DNA of 24,726 nucleotides from NCBI GenBank assembly GCA_036781505.1, contig DAIQAV010000007.1, positions 1 to 24,726 on the forward strand, in the 5' to 3' direction. This document shows, piece by piece, positions 1-7,894 of the stretch; within the stretch, counting starts at the first letter, position 1; every line of letters starts with the position of its first letter. The DNA is from FEN-680 sp036781505. Its GTDB lineage: Bacteria; Actinomycetota; Geothermincolia; Fen-727; Anoxymicrobiaceae. The notes under the pieces are model-generated. The model was given only the letters and a program-made list of their open reading frames with translations, was not told where the DNA came from and did no database searches. The position numbers and the translations under genes were made by a program.

Positions 1-1857
1 GAGCAGCAGTTCTCCTGGTTCCTCGGGCAGGTCGAGAAGGACTACGTGGACTCGGTCAAGATATTCAACCGCGACCAGAAGATCGAGGGCGTCCTCCGCA
101 GCAAGGAGAAGTTCAAAACGGCCTTCCCCGCGGGCTTCGACATAGTGAAGGAGCTCCGCAAGGAGAAAGACGTAAAGATCGAGGTCGACCCGCAGACCAG
201 CACCAGCATCCTTGCCGTCGTAATTCAAATCCTGCCGATCCTTCTGATGATCGGGCTCATCCTCTTCTTCGTCCAGCAGATGCAGGGCGGGGGAAACAAG
301 GTGATGTCCTTCGGGAAGAGCAAGGCCAAGCAGGTATCCAAGGACATGCCGAAGGTGACCTTCGAGGACGTAGCGGGGGTCGATGAAGCCGTCGAGGAGC
401 TCATGGAGATCAAGGAGTTCCTCGAGAACCCGGCCAAGTTCCAGGCCCTGGGCGCCAAGATACCCAAGGGGGTCCTGTTGTACGGTCCCCCCGGCTCGGG
501 CAAGACCCTGCTCGCCAGGGCCATCGCGGGCGAGGCCGGAGTCCCCTTCTTCAGCATATCGGGCTCAGACTTCGTCGAGATGTTCGTCGGCGTGGGCGCG
601 GCCCGCGTGCGCGACCTGTTCGAGCAGGCCAAGACCAACGCGCCGTGCATCATATTCATGGACGAGATCGACGCCGTCGGGCGCCAGCGCGGCGCAGGAC
701 TGGGCGGCGGGCACGACGAGCGCGAGCAGACCCTCAACCAGTTGTTGGTCGAGATGGACGGCTTCGACGTCAAGTCGGGCGTAATCCTCATCGCCGCGAC
801 CAACCGCCCCGACATCCTCGACCCGGCGCTGCTCAGGCCGGGCAGGTTCGACAGGCAGGTCGTGGTGGACAGGCCGGACCTGGAGGGACGGCGAGCGATC
901 CTCAGGGTTCACACCAAGGGCAAGCCGCTCGCGGCGGGCATCGACATCGACGTGCTGGCGCGGAGGACGCCCGGCTTCACCGGTGCCGACCTCGCCAACA
1001 TGGTGAACGAGGCGGCCCTCCTCTCGGCGCGACACGGCAAGAAGACGATCGACATGATCGAGCTCGAGGAAGCCATCGACCGCGTGGTCGCCGGCCCGGA
1101 GAAGAAGACGCGCCTCATCAGCGAGCGCGAGAAGGCGATCATCGCGTACCACGAGACCGGCCACGCCCTGCTGGCGCACTCGCTTCCCAATGCCGACCCT
1201 GTCCACAAGATCTCGATCATCCCGCGCGGGCGCGCGCTAGGATACACGCTCACCCTGCCGACCGAGGACAAGTACCTGGTCACCAGGTCTGAGCTGATCG
1301 ACCAGCTCGCCATGCTGCTCGGAGGGCGCACCGCCGAGGAACTGGTGTTCAGCGAGATAACAACGGGCGACCAGAACGACATCGAAAAGGCCACCAAGGT
1401 GGCCCGACAGATGACCATGGAGTTCGGCATGAGCGACAAGCTCGGCCCGGTCACCCTGGGTCACAAGCAGGAGCAGGTGTTCCTGGGCCGGGACTTCACG
1501 GCCGAGCCGAACTACTCGGACGAGGTCGCGTTCCAGATCGACCAGGAGGTCAGGCGACTGGTGGACGAGGCCCACAAGGAGGCCACCCGCATCCTGACGG
1601 ATCAGAGGGACAGGCTCGACACCATCGCCAAGATACTGGTCGACAAGGAGACCATAGGCAAGGAAGAGCTCCTCAAACTTCTCGAAGGCGACCCCAAGGA
1701 GGTCTACGAGAAGTTCCTCGAGGAGAAGAAGATAGAGGATGCCCGCGTGGCGGCGGTGGAGGCCAAGGAGGAGACCGAGCGCAGGAAACTCCGAGGCAAG
1801 AAAGTAGTCAAGCCGCCGGCGACCGCCGCTACCAAGCCGGAGGTCCTTCCCGAGTAG
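1..1857 (+). CDS. ftsH: ATP-dependent zinc metalloprotease FtsH (5' end outside window)
   Basis: This is a membrane-anchored AAA+ protease that unfolds and degrades membrane and short-lived cytosolic proteins as a hexamer. The reading frame is open from base 1, so the start codon and first transmembrane helix lie upstream of the window; the GTG at 46 is internal to the conserved extracytoplasmic domain and is not the start. In the visible fragment there is a transmembrane helix at about residues 70-92, Walker A GPPGSGKT at 162-169 (bases 484-507), Walker B ending DEID at 221-224, the second region of homology ending in RPGRFDR, and the zinc site HETGH at 384-388 (bases 1150-1164). The C-terminus is charged and Lys/Glu rich, as is usual for the family. 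It is followed by folE after 96 bases, the order seen in Mycobacterium. Identification is certain; only the N-terminus is missing. Confidence 0.97.
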   Translation, partial: EQQFSWFLGQVEKDYVDSVKIFNRDQKIEGVLRSKEKFKTAFPAGFDIVKELRKEKDVKIEVDPQTSTSILAVVIQILPILLMIGLILFFVQQMQGGGNKVMSFGKSKAKQVSKDMPKVTFEDVAGVDEAVEELMEIKEFLENPAKFQALGAKIPKGVLLYGPPGSGKTLLARAIAGEAGVPFFSISGSDFVEMFVGVGAARVRDLFEQAKTNAPCIIFMDEIDAVGRQRGAGLGGGHDEREQTLNQLLVEMDGFDVKSGVILIAATNRPDILDPALLRPGRFDRQVVVDRPDLEGRRAILRVHTKGKPLAAGIDIDVLARRTPGFTGADLANMVNEAALLSARHGKKTIDMIELEEAIDRVVAGPEKKTRLISEREKAIIAYHETGHALLAHSLPNADPVHKISIIPRGRALGYTLTLPTEDKYLVTRSELIDQLAMLLGGRTAEELVFSEITTGDQNDIEKATKVARQMTMEFGMSDKLGPVTLGHKQEQVFLGRDFTAEPNYSDEVAFQIDQEVRRLVDEAHKEATRILTDQRDRLDTIAKILVDKETIGKEELLKLLEGDPKEVYEKFLEEKKIEDARVAAVEAKEETERRKLRGKKVVKPPATAATKPEVLPE

Positions 1858-1883
1858 CCGGCTCATCCGGGCGGCATCCCACT

Positions 1884-1912
1884 TTGACCGGCCGCACCAC
1901 TTCTGCTAAAAA
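1884..1912 (+). promoter_or_regulatory. Candidate sigma-70-type promoter for the folate/pantothenate/NAD cluster
   Basis: The gap between ftsH and folE holds TTGACC (1884-1889), a 17-base spacer and TAAAAA (1907-1912). The -10 is preceded by TGC, which makes an extended -10 element. Transcription would start near 1918, about 35 bases before the folE start. The -35 matches the consensus at five of six positions and the -10 at four of six. No intrinsic terminator is visible after ftsH, so read-through from ftsH is also possible. This is a prediction from sequence only. Confidence 0.5.
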
Positions 1913-1953
1913 GTGCACGCAGGGAATTCACCCACCGCTGAGGAGGCATCGAG

Positions 1954-2520
1954 TTGGACCGCGAGAAGATCGAGTCCGCGATTCGCATGATACTTGAGGG
2001 GATAGGCGAGGACCCCGACCGCGAGGGGCTGCGCCTCACCCCCAGCCGCGTCGCCAACATGTACGAGGAGATATTCAGCGGGCTTGGCACCGACCCCGCC
2101 ACGGTGCTGCAGGCCCAGTTCGCCGAGGAGCACGAGGAGATGATCCTGGTGAAGGACATCCCCCTCTACTCGGTCTGCGAGCACCACCTGATGCCGTTCA
2201 TCGGGAAGGCCCATGTCGCCTACGTGCCCGGTACCAGCGGACAGATCACCGGTATCAGCAAGCTGGCCAGGGTGGTGGACATCCTCTCGAAGCGGCTGCA
2301 GGTGCAGGAGCGATTGACCACGCAGGTCGCCGACACCTTGATGGCCGGGCTCGACGCGCAGGGCGTCCTGGTCGTCATCGAGGCCGAGCACCTGTGCATG
2401 TCTATGAGAGGCGTGAAGAAACCGGGGACCGTAACGGTGACCTCGGCCGTCAGGGGGCTCTTCTACAAGAGCGCGGCCGCGCGCGCCGAGGCGATGTCCC
2501 TGATGGGCAGGAGAGCTTGA
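1954..2520 (+). CDS. folE: GTP cyclohydrolase I (FolE, type IA)
   Basis: FolE converts GTP to 7,8-dihydroneopterin triphosphate, the first step of folate synthesis, in the cytoplasm as a homodecamer. The 188-residue length matches compact bacterial forms. The zinc ligands are visible as Cys75 and His78 in SVCEHHLMPF and Cys148 in EAEHLCMSMRG, spaced as in the E. coli enzyme (Cys110, His113, Cys181). The start is TTG at 1954, chosen because a perfect AGGAGG lies at 1941-1946 with seven bases between. It opens the folE-folP-folB-folK run and probably uses the promoter at 1884-1912. There is no sign of truncation, and the zinc-dependent type IA identity is clear. Confidence 0.97.
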   Translation: MDREKIESAIRMILEGIGEDPDREGLRLTPSRVANMYEEIFSGLGTDPATVLQAQFAEEHEEMILVKDIPLYSVCEHHLMPFIGKAHVAYVPGTSGQITGISKLARVVDILSKRLQVQERLTTQVADTLMAGLDAQGVLVVIEAEHLCMSMRGVKKPGTVTVTSAVRGLFYKSAAARAEAMSLMGRRA

Positions 2521-2579
2521 GCGCACCGTCCGCGGCCTGACGCACCGGCGCGGCTAAGGCGTGGAATGCCGGGGTATCT

Positions 2580-3845
2580 ATGGCACAGAGTACTAGCATG
2601 AGTCCGAGCGCCGCCACCGCGAGGCACAACCTGCGGCTGGTGAGGGTCCAGGGCGCCGACGATGCCCGCCGCATCCTGGGCGAGCTGGGCACCGACCCCG
2701 GCGGGGCGGCGATAATGTCGCACAAGATGGTCTACGCTTCGGTGGCGGTATCCAAGGTCCAGGCCAGGGCCTCCCACATAATCAAGCAGATAATGCTCTC
2801 CAAGGGCGGAGACTGCGCGACCCCCCGCAACGTCTTCCTCGTCGACGGCAAGGAGCTGGTCGACGTCATCCTGATCGGCACCGAGAGGCAGCTCGCCGAT
2901 GCCGCCAAGAGCCTGGCGGCTCAGCCCTTCGGCTGCAAGGCGCTGGCAGCGGAGCTCAAGCAGTTCGTGGCAGGCGGTCTGCCCGGCGCCGCGGGGACGA
3001 GAACGCTGCGCGTCGGCGACTACCAGCTTCCCCTTGGCGGGCGCACCCTGGTGATGGGGATAGTCAACGTCACCCCCGACTCTTTCTCCGACGGCGGCGA
3101 GTTCATGAGCTTCGAGGCCGCCAGGCTGCGCGCGCTCGAGATGGTCGCCGCGGGCGTCGACATCATCGACATCGGAGGCGAATCGACCAGGCCGGGGGCG
3201 GAGGCTGTCAGCCTCTCCGAGGAGGAGCGGCGGACCATCCCGCTGATCGAGGCGATCGCTTCCGAGGCGCGCATACCGATCTCGATAGACACTTACAAGT
3301 CCGAGATAGCGGCCAAGGCGCTGGACGCGGGCGCCTGCATGGTGAACGACGTGAGCGCGCTGCGGCTCGACGATAGGATGGCTTCCCTGGTGGCGGAGCG
3401 AGAGGCCCCGGTCATCCTGATGCACATGCAGGGCATGCCCCGCGACATGCAGGAGAACCCGACCTACGGCGATGTCGTCGCCGACATCTCAGAGTTCCTG
3501 ATCGAGCGGGCTCAGTACGCCGCCGGCCAGGGCATCTCGCCGGAGCGGGTGCTCATCGACCCGGGCATAGGGTTCGGCAAGACCGTGGAACACAACCTCG
3601 AGATCATACGGAGGCTCGGCGAGTTTGCCAGCCTGGGCTATCCGCTGGTGCTGGGCACCTCGCGCAAGAGGTTCATCGGCTCGGTGACGGGCCGGGTGGT
3701 GACCGAGCGGATGATGGGGACGGCCGCCAGCGTGGCGTTCTCGATCGCCCGCGGAGTGGACGTCGTGAGGGTCCACGACGTTGCCGAGATGCTCGAGGTG
3801 GTGAAGGTGGCTGACGCCATCGCGGGCAAGGAGAGGCCGCAGTGA
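2580..3845 (+). CDS. folP: Dihydropteroate synthase with N-terminal extension domain (FolP)
   Basis: FolP condenses 6-hydroxymethyl-7,8-dihydropterin diphosphate with p-aminobenzoate to give dihydropteroate; it is the sulfonamide target. The TIM-barrel part runs from about residue 150 to 421. It shows MGIVNVTPDSFSDGG (159-173, including the metal-binding Asn163), DIGGESTRPGA (197-207), NDVSAL (256-261), IDPGIGFGKT (326-335) and GTSRKRFIG (359-367). Residues 15-135 form an extra N-terminal domain, with LGTDPGGAAIMSHK at 36-49 and a KQIMLSKGGD segment at 69-78. That domain is absent from the roughly 280-residue E. coli enzyme but occurs in long forms from clostridia and other anaerobes; its function is unknown to me. 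The ATG at 2580 has only a weak GGGG upstream, so the start is less certain than the product. The 3' end overlaps folB. Confidence 0.95.
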   Translation: MAQSTSMSPSAATARHNLRLVRVQGADDARRILGELGTDPGGAAIMSHKMVYASVAVSKVQARASHIIKQIMLSKGGDCATPRNVFLVDGKELVDVILIGTERQLADAAKSLAAQPFGCKALAAELKQFVAGGLPGAAGTRTLRVGDYQLPLGGRTLVMGIVNVTPDSFSDGGEFMSFEAARLRALEMVAAGVDIIDIGGESTRPGAEAVSLSEEERRTIPLIEAIASEARIPISIDTYKSEIAAKALDAGACMVNDVSALRLDDRMASLVAEREAPVILMHMQGMPRDMQENPTYGDVVADISEFLIERAQYAAGQGISPERVLIDPGIGFGKTVEHNLEIIRRLGEFASLGYPLVLGTSRKRFIGSVTGRVVTERMMGTAASVAFSIARGVDVVRVHDVAEMLEVVKVADAIAGKERPQ

Positions 3846-4228
3846 TGGCGGCGCGCGGCTCCTGCATCCTCGAGGTGACCGGGCTCGAGGTGTTCGCGCA
3901 CCACGGGGTGCTCGCGAGCGAGAAGGAGCAGGGGCAGAGGTTCATCATCGATATCAAGCTGGAGATGTTCTCCCCCCCACAGGGCGACGACCTGGCTGCG
4001 ACGGTGGATTACGCCCGGGTGGCCTCAGAGGCCTCGCGCGTCGCTACCTCCACTGAGCACGACCTGATCGAGACAGTCGCGCGGGAGATAGCGGAGGTGC
4101 TTCTGAGGGACCCGCTGATCGCCAGGGCGAGCGTCACCGTCTCCAAGCCGGAGGCGCCCATGCCGGTCCCGGTCGCCAACGTGTCGGTGACCGTGACGAT
4201 GGACAGCCCGGCAAAGGAGTCGCAGTGA
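3842..4228 (+). CDS. folB: Dihydroneopterin aldolase (FolB)
   Basis: FolB cleaves 7,8-dihydroneopterin to 6-hydroxymethyl-7,8-dihydropterin and glycolaldehyde, supplying the FolK substrate. The 128-residue protein has the family signature GLEVFAHHGVLASEKEQGQ near residues 14-32, with the conserved His-Gly, and a VDYARV segment at about 57-62. A SVTVSKPEAPMP segment (the lysine and Pro-Glu-Ala region) lies near the C-terminus. The gene overlaps folP. Either GTG 3842 or the adjacent ATG 3845 (forming TGATG with the folP stop) could be the start. AAGGAG at 3828-3833 is eight bases from the GTG and eleven from the ATG, so I kept the GTG. Translational coupling with folP and folK is likely. Confidence 0.94.
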   Translation: MMAARGSCILEVTGLEVFAHHGVLASEKEQGQRFIIDIKLEMFSPPQGDDLAATVDYARVASEASRVATSTEHDLIETVAREIAEVLLRDPLIARASVTVSKPEAPMPVPVANVSVTVTMDSPAKESQ

Positions 4229-4716
4229 GCCGCGCGTACATCGGGATGGGTTCGAACGTGGGCGACAGGCTGGAGAATCTGAAGGCCGCGGCCATGTCCC
4301 TTTCGGCCGCCCTGCCGGAGATAGTCCTGATCGCCAGGTCAGGGGTTTACGGCTCGGAGCCGGTGGGAATGACCGACCAGCCCGACTTCCTCAATGCCGT
4401 GGTGGCGATAGAGACGACGCTGGACCCCTACAAGCTGCTGAGCTTACTCCACGATATAGAGATCACGAGGGGCAGGCAGCGGATCACTCGCTGGGGCCCG
4501 CGCACGCTCGACCTCGACATCCTCTTGTTCGCGGACGTCGCCCAGGACGATCCCGACCTGACGCTCCCGCACCCCCGGCTCACCGAGAGGCGCTTCGTGC
4601 TCGAGCCGCTGCTCGAGATCGCGCCTGAGGCGAAGCTCCCCGACGGCACGCCACTGAGCTCCGTGCTGGACGCACTAGGGGACGAGCAGGCGACCTGGCG
4701 CACGGGCGACCTCTAG
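4225..4716 (+). CDS. folK: 6-hydroxymethyl-7,8-dihydropterin pyrophosphokinase (FolK)
   Basis: FolK transfers pyrophosphate from ATP to 6-hydroxymethyl-7,8-dihydropterin, giving the FolP substrate. The 163 residues match the usual length. Visible motifs are AYIGMGSNVGDR at the N-terminus, YGSEPVGMTDQPDFLNAV around residues 42-59, and RWGPRTLDLDIL at 89-100 with the two magnesium-binding aspartates at 96 and 98. HPRLTERRFVLEPL follows. The GTG start at 4225 overlaps the folB stop by four bases (GTGA), and AAAGGAG lies just upstream at about 4213-4219. With folE, folP and folB it completes the dedicated pterin branch, except for the dihydroneopterin triphosphate dephosphorylation step, for which no gene is seen here. 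Confidence 0.96.
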   Translation: MSRAYIGMGSNVGDRLENLKAAAMSLSAALPEIVLIARSGVYGSEPVGMTDQPDFLNAVVAIETTLDPYKLLSLLHDIEITRGRQRITRWGPRTLDLDILLFADVAQDDPDLTLPHPRLTERRFVLEPLLEIAPEAKLPDGTPLSSVLDALGDEQATWRTGDL

Positions 4717-4725
4717 GAGACAAGC

Positions 4726-5613
4726 TTGGCTGGCCAGAGAGAAGAACGGCAGACCGTGGCCGTCATCGGCACCGGCAAGGTGGGGACCGCGATGGCCCAC
4801 CTGCTGTCCCGGCGCGGCTATGCCGTAGTGGCGGTGGCCGACCGTTCGGCGGAGGCGCGCGAACGGGCCGCCAGGCTCTCCGGCGCGGTGCCTCAATCTT
4901 CTGATGCGGAGGCGGCCGGGCGAGCGCAGGTCATCATCATCACCACTCCTGACGGCGCGATAGCCGACACCTGCGCGCAACTGGCGCAGGCGGTGCCGCT
5001 GGCGGGCAAGAAGGTCATACACATGAGCGGCGCGCTCTCGCTTGGCGCGCTCGAGCCGGCGCGAGCGGCAGGCGCGGACGTCCTGTCCATCCACCCCATG
5101 CAGACGTTCGCCGATCTGGAAGGGGCGGAGAGGTCTTTGCCGGGAAGCACGTTCGGCGTGACCTGCGAGCCCGCGCTGGTGGATTGGGCCCGCGGGCTGG
5201 TGGAGGCGCTCGACGGCCGCATGATGCTGGTAGCCGACGCGGACAAGGTCCTCTACCACGCCGCCGCCGCCGTGGCCTGCAACCTGCTCGCCATGGTAGA
5301 GTACGGCGCGTTTGTTATCTCCAGGAGGCTCGGCTTCAGCGACGAGGAGTGCGCCCGGGCGTTCACCCCGCTTGCCGCCGCGACGGTGGAGAACGTCTCC
5401 AGGCTGGGCCCGGCCGCCGCGCTGACGGGGCCGCTTGCCCGGGGCGACGAGGAGACGCTGAAGGCGCACATCGAGGCTCTGGCGTCCCTGGACCCGCAGC
5501 TGGCGCGCATGTACCGCGTCGTCTCCGGGTGGGGCCTCACACTGGTGGAGGAGCAGGGCGTGCTGGCCGCGGAGAAGGTCGAGCGCATGCGGCGCCTGCT
5601 TGCTGAAGACTGA
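4726..5613 (+). CDS. Rossmann-like and DUF2520 domain oxidoreductase, candidate ketopantoate reductase
   Basis: This 295-residue protein has an N-terminal NAD(P)-binding Rossmann domain with VIGTGKVG at residues 13-20 and IITTPDGAIAD near 82-92. HMSGAL and LSIHPMQTFAD mark the middle. The all-helical DUF2520 domain carries DADKVLYHAAAAVACN (about 172-187), a TVENVSRLGPAAALTGPLARGD region, and the end of the dimer helix. TTG at 4726 is the likely start, with TAGGAGA at 4714-4720 overlapping the folK stop. The gene sits directly before panC and panD, as its relatives do in Mycobacterium and some Firmicutes. No classical panE is present in the window. From memory, PanG of Francisella is a ketopantoate reductase unrelated to PanE and ilvC products, and similar genes sit by panBCD elsewhere. 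Reduction of 2-dehydropantoate is therefore a reasonable but unproven role. Confidence 0.88.
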   Translation: MAGQREERQTVAVIGTGKVGTAMAHLLSRRGYAVVAVADRSAEARERAARLSGAVPQSSDAEAAGRAQVIIITTPDGAIADTCAQLAQAVPLAGKKVIHMSGALSLGALEPARAAGADVLSIHPMQTFADLEGAERSLPGSTFGVTCEPALVDWARGLVEALDGRMMLVADADKVLYHAAAAVACNLLAMVEYGAFVISRRLGFSDEECARAFTPLAAATVENVSRLGPAAALTGPLARGDEETLKAHIEALASLDPQLARMYRVVSGWGLTLVEEQGVLAAEKVERMRRLLAED

Positions 5614-5646
5614 GGGCACCGGCGGCGCCACGCGTGGGGGCAACCT

Positions 5647-6510
5647 ATGCCGGGAGATGAGATGGAAGTTGTAAAAGAGAAAGCGCGGATACGCCGGATA
5701 GTCCAGGAGGCCTTCGCCGCCGGCCGCACCGTCGGCCTGGTCCCCACGATGGGCTACTTCCACGAGGGACACCTCGAGCTGATGCGGCGCGCCCGCGCCG
5801 AGTGCGATCTGGTGGTGGTCTCGCTGTTCGTCAACCCGACTCAGTTCGGCCCGGGGGAGGACCTGGAGGCTTACCCCCGCGACTTCGAGCGGGACCGCGG
5901 CATGGCCCAGAGCGTGGGAGTGGACTACATCTTCAACCCCGAGCCGGCCGAGATGTACCCCGAGGGATTCTCCACGCAGGTCGAGGTCGAGGGTCTCTCC
6001 GACATCCTCTGCGGCGCCATGCGACCGGGCCACTTCCGCGGTGTCGCCACCGTGGTGGCCAAGCTGTTCAACATCGTGCCCGCGCAGAGAGCCTACTTCG
6101 GCCAGAAGGACGCCCAGCAGCTGGCGGTGATAAAGAGGATGGCCGCCGACCTGGACTTCGCCGTGAAGGTGGTCGCAGTCGGAACGGTCCGCGAGCAGGA
6201 CGGCCTGGCCATGAGCAGCCGCAACACCTACCTGACCGAGCGGGACCGGGCCGACGCGCTCGTTCTCTCGAGGGCGCTGCGCACCGCCGCCGGGATGATC
6301 GAAGCCGGAGAGAGGGACGCCGCGGTGGTATCTGAAGCTATGCAAGGCCTCTTCGATGCCTTGCCTTCCATGAATCTTGAGTATATAGCCATCTGTGATA
6401 CTATCTATCTGCAACCGCTCGAGGAACTCCACGGAGAGGTCCTCATCGCGGTGGCCGCGCGCGTCGGAAAGGCGCGTCTGATCGACAACATGGTGTTCGA
6501 GGTTGAGTGA
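5647..6510 (+). CDS. panC: Pantothenate synthetase (pantoate--beta-alanine ligase, PanC)
   Basis: PanC joins pantoate and beta-alanine through a pantoyl-adenylate, using ATP. The 287-residue protein shows GLVPTMGYFHEGH (residues 30-42), whose HEGH is the nucleotidyl-transferase HxGH motif. It also shows SLFVNPTQFGPGEDL, AMRPGHFRGVATVVAKLFN, YFGQKDAQQLAVI and MSSRNTYL (the KMSKS-like loop). ATG 5647 is taken as the start, behind GGGGGCAACC. An in-frame ATG at 5662 is also possible and would remove five poorly conserved residues. Its product feeds CoaX at the end of the cluster, and PanD next door supplies beta-alanine. Confidence 0.97.
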   Translation: MPGDEMEVVKEKARIRRIVQEAFAAGRTVGLVPTMGYFHEGHLELMRRARAECDLVVVSLFVNPTQFGPGEDLEAYPRDFERDRGMAQSVGVDYIFNPEPAEMYPEGFSTQVEVEGLSDILCGAMRPGHFRGVATVVAKLFNIVPAQRAYFGQKDAQQLAVIKRMAADLDFAVKVVAVGTVREQDGLAMSSRNTYLTERDRADALVLSRALRTAAGMIEAGERDAAVVSEAMQGLFDALPSMNLEYIAICDTIYLQPLEELHGEVLIAVAARVGKARLIDNMVFEVE

Positions 6511-6514
6511 CTAC

Positions 6515-6904
6515 ATGCAGATTTCACGGTTCATGCTGAAGTGCAAGATACACCGGGCAGTGGTGACAGATGCCGACATCCACTACGAAGGCAGCGTCAC
6601 CATCGACCGGCGCTTGATGGACCTTGCCGACCTGGTCCCCTACGAGCAGGTTAACGTCTGGGACCTCGACAACGGCAACAGGCTCACCACCTACGTCATG
6701 GAGGGTGAGCGCGACTCGGGCGAGATCTGTATGAACGGCGCGGCCGCGCGCCTCGTCCACAAGGGCGACAGGGTCATCATCTCCTCCTTTGTGTCGGTTC
6801 CCGATTCGGAGGCGGCCGGCTACCACCCGAAGATCGTCTTCGTCGACGACAAGAACCGTCCCGAGATGATCGAGGACCACCTTACCGCCGACGACTTCTG
6901 CTAG
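6515..6904 (+). CDS. panD: Aspartate 1-decarboxylase proenzyme (PanD)
   Basis: PanD decarboxylates L-aspartate to beta-alanine for PanC, using a pyruvoyl group made by self-cleavage. From ATG 6515 the protein has 129 residues, close to the usual 127. The cleavage site is Gly26-Ser27 in YEGSVTID, and the active-site neighbourhood LTTYVM and the NGAAA loop are conserved. A TTG at 6503 overlaps the end of panC by eight bases and would add four residues. I prefer 6515 because MQISRFMLKCKIHRA matches the normal PanD N-terminus, though neither start has a strong ribosome site. The C-terminal segment after EMIED is short. Some bacteria need the maturation factor PanM/PanZ; none is seen here. Confidence 0.95.
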   Translation: MQISRFMLKCKIHRAVVTDADIHYEGSVTIDRRLMDLADLVPYEQVNVWDLDNGNRLTTYVMEGERDSGEICMNGAAARLVHKGDRVIISSFVSVPDSEAAGYHPKIVFVDDKNRPEMIEDHLTADDFC

Positions 6905-6931
6905 CTGTGGCCGGAGCCTGGCGAGGGCAAT

Positions 6932-7894
6932 ATGACACACCGTGAAACCCAGGTCGGGCAAATCGACATCATCCACGAACTCCTCCTCGATGAGGCGGCG
7001 ATCGCCGAACAGGTCATCAAGATGAAGGAGGAGCGCAACGCCGTCATCCTCGTCCACAACTACCAGCGCCCCGAGGTCCAGGACATCGCCGACTTTACGG
7101 GCGACTCGCTGGGCCTGTCGCGCGAGGCCGCGCGGACCGAGGCCGAAGTCATCGTCTTCTGCGGAGTCCACTTCATGGCGGAGACCGCGTTCATCCTGAG
7201 CCCGGACAAGACCGTGCTCCTGCCGGAGATGAGCGCCGGCTGCCCCATGGCCGACATGGCCGACGCGGCCGACGTGGCGCGCGCGCGCGACGAGAACCCC
7301 GACGCGATGGTCGTCTCCTACGTCAACACCTCGGCGGCCGTAAAGGCGGTCAGCGACTACTGCTGCACGTCGGCCAACGCCGTGCAGGTGACACGCGCGG
7401 TCACCTCCGACAGGGTGTTGTTCGTGCCCGACAAGAACCTCGCGGCCTACGTGGCCTCCCAGGTGGACAAAGAGATAATAGCGTGGGACGGGTTCTGCCC
7501 GACCCACGAGAACATAACCGCGCAGCATATCGAGCTCGCCAGGATCGAGCACCCCCAGGCCGAGGTGATCGCCCACCCCGAGTGCTCCGCGGAGGTGCTG
7601 GCGCTCGCTGACCACATCAGGAGCACCTCCGGCATGCTGGACGCCGCCCTGGAGTCGCCCGCGACTGAGTTTATCGTGGCGACTGAGTCGGGAATGCTCT
7701 ACCCGCTGGCCAACGCCGCGCCGGAGAAGACCTTCTTCTCGCCCGCGGCCGAGCCGCTGTGCCCCAACATGAAGCTCACCACTCTATCCAAGGTGCTCTT
7801 GGCGCTGCAGACGCTGGAGCCCAGGGTGACGGTGCCCGAGGAGATCAGGGTCAGGGCGCTGGGTGCCGTCGAAAGGATGCTGGCACTGGGATGA
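6932..7894 (+). CDS. nadA: Quinolinate synthase (NadA)
   Basis: NadA condenses iminoaspartate from NadB with dihydroxyacetone phosphate to form quinolinate, using an oxygen-sensitive [4Fe-4S] cluster. The 320-residue protein has the N-terminal VHNYQRPEVQDIADFTGDSL motif. The three cluster ligands align with Cys81, Cys168 and Cys254 of the Thermotoga enzyme: Cys104 in SAGCPMAD, Cys189 in DGFCPTHE and Cys277 in EPLCPNMK. The conserved YVNTSAAVK, CTSANA and HPEC motifs are also present. The start ATG 6932 follows GCGAGGG. The gap after panD is only 27 bases, and the 3' end overlaps nadB by four bases (ATGA), pointing to coupled expression. Confidence 0.97.
   Translation: MTHRETQVGQIDIIHELLLDEAAIAEQVIKMKEERNAVILVHNYQRPEVQDIADFTGDSLGLSREAARTEAEVIVFCGVHFMAETAFILSPDKTVLLPEMSAGCPMADMADAADVARARDENPDAMVVSYVNTSAAVKAVSDYCCTSANAVQVTRAVTSDRVLFVPDKNLAAYVASQVDKEIIAWDGFCPTHENITAQHIELARIEHPQAEVIAHPECSAEVLALADHIRSTSGMLDAALESPATEFIVATESGMLYPLANAAPEKTFFSPAAEPLCPNMKLTTLSKVLLALQTLEPRVTVPEEIRVRALGAVERMLALG

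Noticed and set aside
4675..6432. Minus-strand open frame of 585 codons opposite the DUF2520 gene and panC
   Set aside because: It is antisense to two clear conserved genes, its residues (many His, Arg, Gly) show no family motif, and such long antisense frames are common in GC-rich DNA.
7759..7890. Upstream extension of nadB
   Set aside because: The frame is open, but the extra 44 residues lie within nadA and look unlike any NadB; the ATG at 7891 overlapping the nadA stop is the better start.
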